DNA of 64,000 bases from Streptococcus macedonicus ACA-DC 198 (GTDB lineage Bacteria; Bacillota; Bacilli; Lactobacillales; Streptococcaceae), in assembly GCA_000283635.1 (NCBI GenBank), contig HE613569.1:211501-275500 (forward strand). The letters run 5' to 3'. Positions within the stretch are counted from its first letter, which is position 1. Each line of letters begins with the position of its first letter. A model generated the notes under the pieces. That model saw only the letters and a program-made list of their open reading frames with translations. It did no database searches and had not been told where the DNA came from. Position numbers and translations under genes: made by a program. This document shows positions 55,501 to 62,218 of the stretch, piece by piece.

Positions 55501-56296
55501 TAAATATAAAGAGATTCTTTCAAAATTGGGATGGTGTTTTACAGAATTTAAGAAGGATGATATTCCTGATGATAAAGTAGCTATTTTAATTGATGAGAAA
55601 ATTATCTCAGAAGTTTTTTCTCTAAACACATTGGATTTTATAAGAGAAAATTACTCAAATCATGTTATTTCATATCTCAAAAAATATTTAGAGGGTTATC
55701 TGGCAGAAAAGACAGGCAATTTTGTGGTTTACCATGAACATGAAATGTTAAGTCTTCTTGAACAAGGGCTAACTGATGAAGATAAATTTAAAATTATTGA
55801 TAGATTTTCTAACAATATATCCCTATCTGACAAGAATTATTCTACAGCAGTTATTGACTATATCTTGCAAAATAAATTTGATGAATCTGATTTAGAATAT
55901 ATTCTGTATGGGTACACTTCTTTTGAATTCAGTACTAGAAAGTTAGTAGAAAAAATCTTTGCGGATTATTTCGATGACATTCTAGAGGAAGGATACTCAG
56001 TCAATAAGGAATTATTGCAATCAGTCATCGAAAATACTGATATAGATTTAAGTGAACGTCGATTAATATTGGCAAAATACCTTAATGAGTTTACATATGA
56101 TGAAGTTTTGAGTTTATTTAGAGTTTTAGATCTTACCGAAATTATTTTGGCGTTAACTGATAGAAAGAATCCTAAGATTAAAAATACAAATTATAATAAA
56201 TCAATCCTCCAGTATCTAAAAATAAATAAAAAAATTGCCTCCTACCAATTAGAAGGTGATGGATATAGAATATATAGCCGTAAAAAAATAAAGTAG
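52538..56296 (+). CDS. YobI/KAP-like membrane-anchored P-loop NTPase
   Basis: A 1252-aa protein, started at the ATG at 52538 behind GGAGG rather than the TTG at 52520. Walker A is GNYGSGKSS (41-49); two membrane helices (about 135-160 and 178-200) interrupt the NTPase domain, as in KAP-type ATPases; Walker B-like DIVIFEDIDRFE lies near 248-259. The remaining ~850 residues are helical, with a possible coiled coil near 440-560 and no known domain that I can name. This architecture fits the YobI-type NTPases, which are suspected of anti-phage roles. It lies in the operon with the restriction-like genes and is AT-rich compared with the housekeeping genes. Confidence 0.75.
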   Translation: MTEFKFNKLTPLNDVDIDASHEAAMNYALEDKGIKNVAISGNYGSGKSSFIETYKSKNGNFKPLHISLAHFSSLNHLENGSNAQLEIVQGRIENSDSLEQINIIEGKIINQLLHQIDAKYIPMTIFKSKKNPVSFEVIKFSSVLLLFLLPILFLWNYTHLAILVREGFPNFPHIGSIIRLLAYLILTCNMIYSVYKLSELQLKRRLIKNLSFRGANISGDVEVFQSEEDSYFDKYLDDVLYLFDNCQSDIVIFEDIDRFETNLIFEKLREINTLVNNKRKDGKKLLFIYLIKDDMFISRDRTKFFDFIIPIIPVITSSNSGEKLGEILTNLGEVHSVSKTLLKQVAIYIDDMRLVYNICNEFVLYKNNLFSQKENDNNKLNLSSDKIFAIIVYKNIFPKDFSLLQKDSGFVHQLFSKINDLRQGNLDKKSTEIEKIEEKIISSEQEFSRNKLELYSTYLKVPEGRVAIRVNGKTESQFPNRLDFIREILSEDAKITSIVPDYYNREDSREETINSIFALDDISFQERMSAIENRDHLKELNSKLEKLREEYESVKSEKLSVLINRNFFETIMEEYPYLKTEKNSLIMYLLRNGYIDESFPDYITYFYPNSLKKQDKEFLNAVQGEIKLDWDYSLIEVSEVNERLDDSDFTRIYALNFDLFEYLLQKKDMTRLKSYLSESNVKFVNKFLQQNSRPLAAKISVLLYLIDLNQGTLKLLLTSDGILEKEKLQTIILLLSFIDFSEVSWQEDLQEVMYSFVNSNWSAIQETVDNFNELINNTQIQDNLKFMEVKIKNFSFEDSHKVMSDFVYENNLYDINVQNILSLLYYMDGDVSAESVKNKPFSILEQFDNLNNYIGKNLETYMSQILPFLNEVIRDELQVVYRIVNNTAVAENLRVEYLKKVHDHSLEISELATMPILDAAIEFNKVGYNTENILNYFCEYDTWNERLIEFVNNGEHLEFSQLVFKEFSDNLQEEFFEETVKCNQLANDKYKEILSKLGWCFTEFKKDDIPDDKVAILIDEKIISEVFSLNTLDFIRENYSNHVISYLKKYLEGYLAEKTGNFVVYHEHEMLSLLEQGLTDEDKFKIIDRFSNNISLSDKNYSTAVIDYILQNKFDESDLEYILYGYTSFEFSTRKLVEKIFADYFDDILEEGYSVNKELLQSVIENTDIDLSERRLILAKYLNEFTYDEVLSLFRVLDLTEIILALTDRKNPKIKNTNYNKSILQYLKINKKIASYQLEGDGYRIYSRKKIK

Positions 56297-56311
56297 AAGA
56301 GGAGTTACAAG

Positions 56312-57763
56312 TTGGAAAATAAGGAATATTTATCTAATGATTTATCCCTCTACCAATTCTCTCCAGAAAGCCAATATCTAGATAGAAAATCAGCACGCAA
56401 GAAGCCTCAGGAATTGCTTAAGCACTTGATTGCTTTTGCAAATGCGGACGGCGGTCAGTTGGTGGTTGGTATTGAAGATGAGAAGCAGGACAATATTATC
56501 ACTGGTTTCAAGGATGGTAGATCTTATCCCATAGACGATTTCAAAAAGATTGACCGTGAGATGCGGGAGACTCCTCTGGATTTGTCCTTTGAGGAAATCC
56601 CTGTGGTTAATCATAAGGGGGAAGATGACCTGATTTTGGTTATCTCAGTTGAATTGTCATCTAACCGAGTGATTGCTGCGCCTAATGATGAGGTTTATCT
56701 GCGTCAGGGCGATGAATCGGTTAAATTAAGCTATGAGCAACGTACTCAGCTCAGCTATGATAAGGGACAACGTTTCTTTGAAGATGAAGTAGTACCTGAT
56801 GCAACCCTGGAAGACATTGATGATAACTTAGTGCAAGATTTCAAAAATCGGTTTGATATTTCAGAACGTTCGACAGAGGAAATTCTTAAAGTACGGCGTT
56901 TTCTCGTGAATGGTAAACTGACCAAGGCAGCAATTCTACTTTTTGGTAAATGTCCGTCAGCGTTTTTCCCACAAGCTCGTGTTCGCTTTCAACGCTTTGA
57001 TGGCACGGATATGGGGACAGGCAGTAGCTTTAATGTCATCAAAGAAGTGACTTTTGATGATGCTTTGCCAGTACTGATTATAAAAGTTCGAGATTTTATC
57101 CGTACTCAGTTGCGGGAATTTCAGTACTTAGACGGTAATGGTCAATTTCAAATATTGCCTGAATATCCTGAGTTTGCTTGGTTTGAAGGTGTTGTCAATG
57201 CAGTAACTCACCGTGATTACTCTGTCTATGGAGATCACATTCGTGTACTCATGTTCGATGATCGCTTAGAGATTCACAGCCCAGGGAAATTACCCAATAT
57301 CGTCACCGTTGACAATATCAAGCATGAACGTTTTTCAAGAAATCCTCGGATTGCGAGAACCCTGACTGAATTTGGTTGGGTTCGTGAAATGAACGAGGGT
57401 GTTAAGCGTATCTATTCTGAAATGGAATCAGCTTTTCTTCATGAACCTAAATATTCTGAGCCAGGTAATAAGGTAGTTCTAATCCTTGAAAATAACATTG
57501 TTAGTCGACATCTACGAACACGAGACAGTTTGGAAAAACAGTTTTCTGATTTTGGAACTCTAAATGCAGATGAACAAGCTATCGTTCACTACATGTATAA
57601 TTCTGGTGATAAAATGACAACGGCAAAAGCGATTGAAATTACTGGTAGAAGCCGTAAATTTATTGTAAAAACTATGAAAAACTTACAAGAATTGGGCATC
57701 CTTAATTGGTACGGCGCAAACAAAAATGATAGAAATCAGTACTATACTTTGGTTGACAGATAG
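56312..57763 (+). CDS. AlbA_2/Schlafen-type ATP-binding protein
   Basis: A 483-aa protein from a TTG start (GAGGAG upstream). The N-terminal AlbA_2 domain (about 15-130: DRKSARKKPQELLKHLIAFANADGGQLVVGIED) may bind DNA or RNA; a middle segment shows EGVVNAVTHRDYS and LEIHSPGKLP, typical of the RecG-like HATPase_c_4 domain; a winged helix ends the protein (about 415-480). Members often accompany restriction systems and may act as regulators or effectors. Here it is 15 bases downstream of the NTPase gene, the last of the operon. Confidence 0.82.
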   Translation: MENKEYLSNDLSLYQFSPESQYLDRKSARKKPQELLKHLIAFANADGGQLVVGIEDEKQDNIITGFKDGRSYPIDDFKKIDREMRETPLDLSFEEIPVVNHKGEDDLILVISVELSSNRVIAAPNDEVYLRQGDESVKLSYEQRTQLSYDKGQRFFEDEVVPDATLEDIDDNLVQDFKNRFDISERSTEEILKVRRFLVNGKLTKAAILLFGKCPSAFFPQARVRFQRFDGTDMGTGSSFNVIKEVTFDDALPVLIIKVRDFIRTQLREFQYLDGNGQFQILPEYPEFAWFEGVVNAVTHRDYSVYGDHIRVLMFDDRLEIHSPGKLPNIVTVDNIKHERFSRNPRIARTLTEFGWVREMNEGVKRIYSEMESAFLHEPKYSEPGNKVVLILENNIVSRHLRTRDSLEKQFSDFGTLNADEQAIVHYMYNSGDKMTTAKAIEITGRSRKFIVKTMKNLQELGILNWYGANKNDRNQYYTLVDR

Positions 57764-57780
57764 TTTATCCTTTATGAAGT

Positions 57781-57830
57781 AGGATACAGTAGGATACAGT
57801 AGGATACAGTAGGATACAGTAGGATACAGT
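57781..57830 (+). repeat. Five perfect copies of a 10-bp direct repeat
   Basis: AGGATACAGT is repeated five times without interruption, starting 17 bases after the AlbA_2 gene. It is non-coding. The 10-base period places every copy on the same DNA face, as in protein-binding iterons. No other copy is noticed in the window. Confidence 0.95.
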
Positions 57831-57954
57831 GTTGGATATCGATTAAAGTAATATGATAATTAAAGAATAAAAATATTCAATTTAAGTTTATATATGACAG
57901 AGTTTTAATTTTAAATAGTTTTTATTTGAATTTATATATGTGTAGGAATGTTTA

Positions 57955-58818
57955 ATGGTCGTTGAAGGTTACTATTTTGTTGGTTGCAGTATAGGTCGTA
58001 GACTATTACATAGAATAGGTAAAGAGGAGTATGAACTTTTAAAGAAATTCAATCTTGATTTTAATAAATTTTCAAATGTTGTAGATTGTTATAAAAATTT
58101 TATAAAATCTAAGAATATGTTAGAAGAGTACATTAATAAAATTGAGACAGATATAGAAGAGATGGAAAAAATATATTCTGAGTTGAAGTTTTTAGTGTTA
58201 ACAAATATCCTTTTAGGAAGACTATTTGTTGATAACTGTAAAGCATTTTCTACGCAATTAAAATTAGTAGAATTGAAAGAACTGATCAGAATATATGAGC
58301 AGTACGATGAGATTCGAATTCTGAAAATATTGCGTGATTTTGGACAACATTTTTCTATTCCAGTCGATAATTTAGTGCAACAAGTAGATCTCCTTAAAGA
58401 GAGGGCGACTGTTAAAATATATATTTCGAAATCTGAGCTTGAAAGAAATAAGGGTTCTAATAAACAAAATGACAAATTTATAAGTGAAATCTCAGAAAAA
58501 GAAATAGAACTTATTGAGTCTTTCAAAAAATGGTCATTTATCCTTGATAAGGTATTTTTGGATTTAAAAAGCATATACTACAATCAAATATCTTCTGAGA
58601 TAAAGAGAATAGTTGGAAAGTATTTTAGTCCAGTTATATTGGGAAATAATATTTATCGACCGAATTACATATCAATAGAGTCTTTAGACCAATCAAATAT
58701 TAGTTTACCGGATAATCCAGATAAAAGATTCAATACATATAGAAATATTGCATTTACTCGGTTTAGTAGGATAGCTATGGATGAATTATTTAGTTTAGAG
58801 TTTGATAATGTTCTGTGA
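57955..58818 (+). CDS. Unknown 287-aa protein with HEPN-like RX4H motif
   Basis: Not recognised. It is predicted nearly all-helical and rich in Lys, Glu and Ile, with AT-rich codons unlike the housekeeping genes. Residues 127-132 (RDFGQH) fit the RX4-6H motif of HEPN ribonucleases, including the polar residue after Arg, and stand in a helix (IRILKILRDFGQHFSIPVDNL). HEPN proteins are common toxins or effectors in defence islands. AGGA lies seven bases before the ATG. The N-terminus (VEGYYFVGCSIGRRL) gives no clue. Confidence 0.5.
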   Translation: MVVEGYYFVGCSIGRRLLHRIGKEEYELLKKFNLDFNKFSNVVDCYKNFIKSKNMLEEYINKIETDIEEMEKIYSELKFLVLTNILLGRLFVDNCKAFSTQLKLVELKELIRIYEQYDEIRILKILRDFGQHFSIPVDNLVQQVDLLKERATVKIYISKSELERNKGSNKQNDKFISEISEKEIELIESFKKWSFILDKVFLDLKSIYYNQISSEIKRIVGKYFSPVILGNNIYRPNYISIESLDQSNISLPDNPDKRFNTYRNIAFTRFSRIAMDELFSLEFDNVL

Positions 58819-58977
58819 TAATTTATCCATATAATCAAAAGTATATAGAAACTATATCTTTGATAAAATTGAAAATGTGATATACTACTTCTTAATATAG
58901 TATGACCTGATATAATTAAGTTGTAACACCTGTGTATAGTTTGGTAAAATACATACATAATCCAAGGAGATGTTACA

Positions 58978-59265
58978 ATGACAAACAATCGTTACGAGCC
59001 TGAGCTCAAACAAAAGGTTCTTCGCCTCTATCTGGAAGAGGGACGAACCAAGAAAAGCCTGACCGAAGAATATAATCTTGGACAAGGCACGCTGACATAC
59101 TGGTTACAGCAATACCGCAAAGAATGTGATAACAGCCCAACAAAACGGGAAGAATCTGATTCATACGAAGTTGCAAAAAAGCTACGCAAAGAAATTGAAG
59201 AACTCAAAAAAGAAAATGATTTTTTAAAAAAAGCGGCAGCATTCTTTGCGAAGGAAATCGATTAG
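58978..59265 (+). CDS. IS3-family transposase OrfA
   Basis: A 95-aa protein with an N-terminal helix-turn-helix (YEPELKQKVLRLYLEEGRTKKSLTEEYNLGQGTLTYWL) and a leucine-zipper-like coiled coil (KKLRKEIEELKKENDFLKKAAAFF). It binds the IS ends. Near its 3' end the slippery run A7 (59226-59232) allows a -1 shift into OrfB. Confidence 0.92.
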   Translation: MTNNRYEPELKQKVLRLYLEEGRTKKSLTEEYNLGQGTLTYWLQQYRKECDNSPTKREESDSYEVAKKLRKEIEELKKENDFLKKAAAFFAKEID

Positions 59266-60122
59266 CTCAGTACCAGTTCATCCAGAAATATCAACAGACA
59301 TTTGGGGTCAGATGGCTTCTTAGAAGAATGAACATCTGTCCAAATGCTTACTATAATTATCTTAAAAACAAAAAACATGCTTATCGTCAGGAAAAGGCAG
59401 AGATTCAACGTAAAATTGTTGAAATCTACCACCGAGAAAATGGAGTTCCTGGATACCGAATGATGAACGATTATCTTAAGGGTATCGGAAGCATTCGTTC
59501 AGATCTGACAATACATCATTTTATGAATGAATTGGGCTTACGTTCCATCACACGTCGAAAGAAACCAAACTATGTAAAAGGAACTGCCAATAAAATCTTT
59601 CCAAACCTTCTGAATAGGGAATTTGATGTAAAAGAACCCAATAAAATATGGTGTACTGATTTTACATATTTAACTCGTCCAGATGGAACAATGCGTTACA
59701 ATTGCACGATTATAGACCTTTGCGGTCGTGAAGTGGTTGCATCATTAAACAGCAGTCATATCGATATTGAATTGGCAAAGGAAACCTTGAAAATCGCACT
59801 AGAACGTCGAAAACCAGCAAAAGGAATTATCCTGCATTCTGATCAAGGGCGTCAATTTACCGCAAAAGAATTCAATAAATTTTGTGATAAAAACTATGTC
59901 CAACAAAGTATGAGCAAAGCAGGCTGTCCATATGACAATGCCGTTATGGAAAGATTCTACAATACGCTCAAACACGAATTCTATTATCTCTACATGTTTG
60001 ATTCAAATGACATTCTTGACCAAAAGCTCTATGAATTCGTTTATGGGAAATATAATCACGTAAGACCACATCGTGCAAACGGTGGACTTACACCTTATGC
60101 TGCACGATGTCGTGCAGCGTAA
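59226..60122 (+). CDS. IS3-family transposase OrfB (reached by -1 frameshift)
   Basis: The frame is open from the A7 slip at 59226-59232 (then SGSILCEGNRLAQYQF...) to 60122. It holds the rve integrase fold with the DDE triad: CTDFTYL (first Asp), LHSDQGRQFT (second Asp) and NAVMERFYNTLKHE (Glu), ending RPHRANGGLTPYAAR. An internal ATG at 59328 could start a 264-aa form. All catalytic residues are present, so the element may be active. Confidence 0.92.
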   Translation, partial: KKSGSILCEGNRLAQYQFIQKYQQTFGVRWLLRRMNICPNAYYNYLKNKKHAYRQEKAEIQRKIVEIYHRENGVPGYRMMNDYLKGIGSIRSDLTIHHFMNELGLRSITRRKKPNYVKGTANKIFPNLLNREFDVKEPNKIWCTDFTYLTRPDGTMRYNCTIIDLCGREVVASLNSSHIDIELAKETLKIALERRKPAKGIILHSDQGRQFTAKEFNKFCDKNYVQQSMSKAGCPYDNAVMERFYNTLKHEFYYLYMFDSNDILDQKLYEFVYGKYNHVRPHRANGGLTPYAARCRAA

Positions 60123-60341
60123 GAAATTTTATACACTAGTGTTACAAAAATGCTTGACTAGGTCAGTATGTGCTGGATGATTATTTATTCCTCAACTACA
60201 TAAGCTCCGAAAACAGATTTTTAGTAATCTAATGGTAATCCATTGTTTGTAAGATTGGGTTATAATTGCTTATTTATAATGAAAATGGACTTTGAAAGCT
60301 TTATTCAATAGCCTTTTACAGATAGTTGACTTATATCACCC

Positions 60342-60393
60342 AAAACCAGGTCTTAAAAAAGCTCGTAAAGCTTCACAATTCTCAAAACGTTAA
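60342..60393 (+). other. attR, right 52-bp direct repeat
   Basis: Near-identical (51/52) copy of the rpsI end including the stop codon TAA. It marks the right boundary of the island; no start of rpsI lies before it. Confidence 0.9.
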
Positions 60394-60423
60394 TTCGTTG
60401 CTGGGAAGAACAATACAAACGAA

Positions 60424-60454
60424 AATACTTTGCAACTTGCAAGGTATTTTTTTG
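60424..60454 (+). terminator. Original rpsI terminator, now beyond attR
   Basis: AATACTTTGCAA (60424-60435) pairs with TTGCAAGGTATT (60437-60448) and runs into TTTTT. Its place, 30 bases after the displaced rpsI end, suggests it ended rpsI before insertion. From here to 60700 I see no gene. Confidence 0.75.
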
Positions 60455-60700
60455 TATGAGAACTGGCTGTACACAATTAGGCTAGCTCTAACGACTTTAG
60501 TCGCATAGAGATATGCTATGCACAGTTGCCTCAAGAAAACAAGTAGAGCGATGTTTGATTGGATGGCAACCACTACATAATGGAAATATCTAGAAATGTC
60601 TATTATAACTAAATAAAAAAGTTTCAGGAAAATTCATACTTTTCAGAAAGTTAGCTATTAATATTTATCATTTATCAATGATAAAAACAGCATGTTTTAA

Positions 60701-60719
60701 GGGACTGACCCCAAAAAGT
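60701..60719 (+). mobile_element. Possible solitary IS3-family end
   Basis: GGGACTGACCCCAAAAAGT resembles the terminal repeats of IS3-family elements of streptococci. No transposase gene or second end is seen nearby. It lies at the edge of the copper cluster and may mark how that cluster arrived. Confidence 0.4.
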
Positions 60720-60738
60720 GAGAATTAAATAAAAAGAC

Positions 60739-60796
60739 TTGCCATAATTCGTTTACAATGATAAACTTATTTTAAACATATTCGTTTACATATGTA
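60739..60796 (+). promoter_or_regulatory. tcr promoter with cop boxes
   Basis: TTGCCA (60739-60744), 17 bp, TAAACT (60762-60767). A perfect cop box TACATATGTA (consensus TACANNTGTA) lies at 60787-60796; a degenerate one, TACAATGATA, lies between -35 and -10 at 60754-60763. Copper-free TcrY should bind here and block transcription. Confidence 0.8.
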
Positions 60797-60815
60797 GACA
60801 ACTAGGGGGAGGAGG

Positions 60816-61262
60816 CTGAGCACAATAGAATTTAATACTTATATCACAGATGCAGAATGGGAAGTCATGAGTGTAGTTTGGGCAAATGATCGAGTAACTA
60901 GTAAAAAAGTCATTTCCGTATTGCAAGAAAAAATGGACTGGACACAATCCACTATCAAAACGATCTTAGGTCGATTAGTTGGAAAAGGCGTACTAAATAC
61001 AGAGCAAGAAGGTAGAAAGTTTATTTACACTGCCAATATTGTAGAGAAAGAAGCCGTAAGGGATTATGCAGAAGATATTTTTAACCGTATTTGCAAAAAG
61101 AAAGTCGGAAATGTAATAGGAAGCATCATTGAAGATCATGTCTTAAGCTTCGATGATATAGATCGACTAGAGAAAATATTAGAGATAAAAAAATCTTTCG
61201 CAGTAGAAGAAGTGGATTGTCAGTGTACAGAAGGGCAATGCGATTGCCATGAAGGCTGTTAA
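60816..61262 (+). CDS. tcrY: Copper-responsive repressor TcrY/CopY
   Basis: A 148-aa CopY/BlaI winged-helix repressor ([26 protein letters not shown]; then [28 protein letters not shown]). The C-terminal copper/zinc site [10 protein letters not shown] fits CxCx4CxC. Alignment of the N-terminus suggests a start at the rare CTG at 60816 (behind GGGGGA); the first ATG, 60867, would cut into the DNA-binding helix. The stop lies inside the tcrA remnant, whose frame overlaps, which shows that a deletion joined tcrY's end to the middle of tcrA. Confidence 0.85.
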   Translation: MSTIEFNTYITDAEWEVMSVVWANDRVTSKKVISVLQEKMDWTQSTIKTILGRLVGKGVLNTEQEGRKFIYTANIVEKEAVRDYAEDIFNRICKKKVGNVIGSIIEDHVLSFDDIDRLEKILEIKKSFAVEEVDCQCTEGQCDCHEGC

Positions 61263-61793
61263 AGAACTTAGAAGACGCGGTGTTGAAGTAATCATGATTA
61301 CTGGAGATAACAAACGAACAGCCAAAGCGATTGCTAAGCAAGTGGGTATAGACAGTGTATTAAGTGAAGTATTACCTGAAGATAAAGCAGAGGAAGTCAA
61401 AAAACTACAAGAGGCAGGCAAGGAGGTAGCGATGGTTGGAGACGGCATTAATGATGCACCCGCATTAGCTCAAGCAGATGTCGGAATTGCAGTTGGATCA
61501 GGTACAGACGTGGCGATTGAATCGGCTGATATTGTCCTTATGCGTAATGATTTAACCGCTGTATTGACTGCGATTGATTTAAGTCATGCAGCGCTACGAA
61601 ACATTAAACAAAACTTGTTCTGGGCTTTTGCTTACAACCTTGTAGGTATTCCAGTTGCGATGGGTCTTTTGTATATTTTTGGCGGACCATTGATGAGTCC
61701 AATGTTGGCGGGGCATTCGCCATGAGTTTCAGCTCCGTATCGGTCTTGCTCAATGCTTTACGGTTAAGACGATTCAAACCAGCAGTTGTTTAG
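61234..61793 (+). pseudogene. tcrA: Copper ATPase TcrA/CopA, C-terminal remnant
   Basis: Only the end of a P1B-type ATPase remains: [27 protein letters not shown] (end of the P domain), [19 protein letters not shown] (the hinge motif) and the last membrane helices. The metal-binding, phosphorylation (DKTGT) and CPC segments are absent, about 570 residues. A further frameshift near 61710 moves the conserved end [20 protein letters not shown] (61722-61790) to another frame. It cannot transport copper. Confidence 0.9.
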
Positions 61794-61873
61794 AAAACAC
61801 TTAGCTTATCTGGGATTTAAACTTCTTCCTATTCTATATAATAGGAGAAGATAAAAAAAAGGGGAATAAAATA

Positions 61874-62080
61874 ATGAAAAAAGAAGTCTTATTAGATGGC
61901 GTAAAATGTGCAGGTTGTGCGAACACGGTACAAGAAAGATTTTCAGCTATTGAAGGGGTTGAATCTGTAGAGGTTGATTTAGCGACTAAAAAAGCAGTAC
62001 TTGAAAGTCAAACAGAGATTGATACCGAAACGCTCAATGCTGCTTTAGCAGAAACTAACTATTCAGTATTAAGTGCATAA
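61874..62080 (+). CDS. tcrZ: Copper chaperone TcrZ/CopZ
   Basis: A 68-aa ferredoxin-like heavy-metal-associated domain with the metal site CAGC (residues 12-15 region, GVKCAGCANTV). It carries Cu(I) in the cytoplasm and passes it to the ATPases and to the TcrY repressor. GGGGA precedes the start. Gene order tcrY-tcrA-tcrZ-tcrB is that of the transferable enterococcal copper locus. Confidence 0.9.
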   Translation: MKKEVLLDGVKCAGCANTVQERFSAIEGVESVEVDLATKKAVLESQTEIDTETLNAALAETNYSVLSA

Positions 62081-62218
62081 AGTACGAATACCATTTATTC
62101 ATAGATAGTAGCTAGAGATAAAGTATAGAACCCTTTTCGTGAGAATTATATGCAGTGTTAGATGAGAAGGTTCTAAAACTTTAAAATCAGTCTCTAATAT
62201 AATAAAGAGGAATTAAAA

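Larger units (their letters stand above)
58903..60166 (+). mobile_element. IS3-family insertion sequence (IS150-like group), complete
   Basis: Two overlapping-frame transposase genes lie between imperfect inverted ends: left TGACCT...TTGTAACAC..GTGTATA, right end the complement of the same elements. The target duplication is GTA on both sides (58900-58902 and 60167-60169), 3 bp as usual for IS3. Total length 1264 bp. It interrupts the island between the 287-aa gene and attR. Confidence 0.88.

Noticed and set aside
57781..57830. CRISPR-like array
   Set aside because: The five 10-bp repeats have no spacers between them and no cas genes are nearby.
58089..58574. 161-aa minus-strand frame in the island
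   Set aside because: It is antisense to the Lys/Glu-rich 287-aa protein, and its Ser/Ile/Leu-rich sequence is what the complement of such codons gives.
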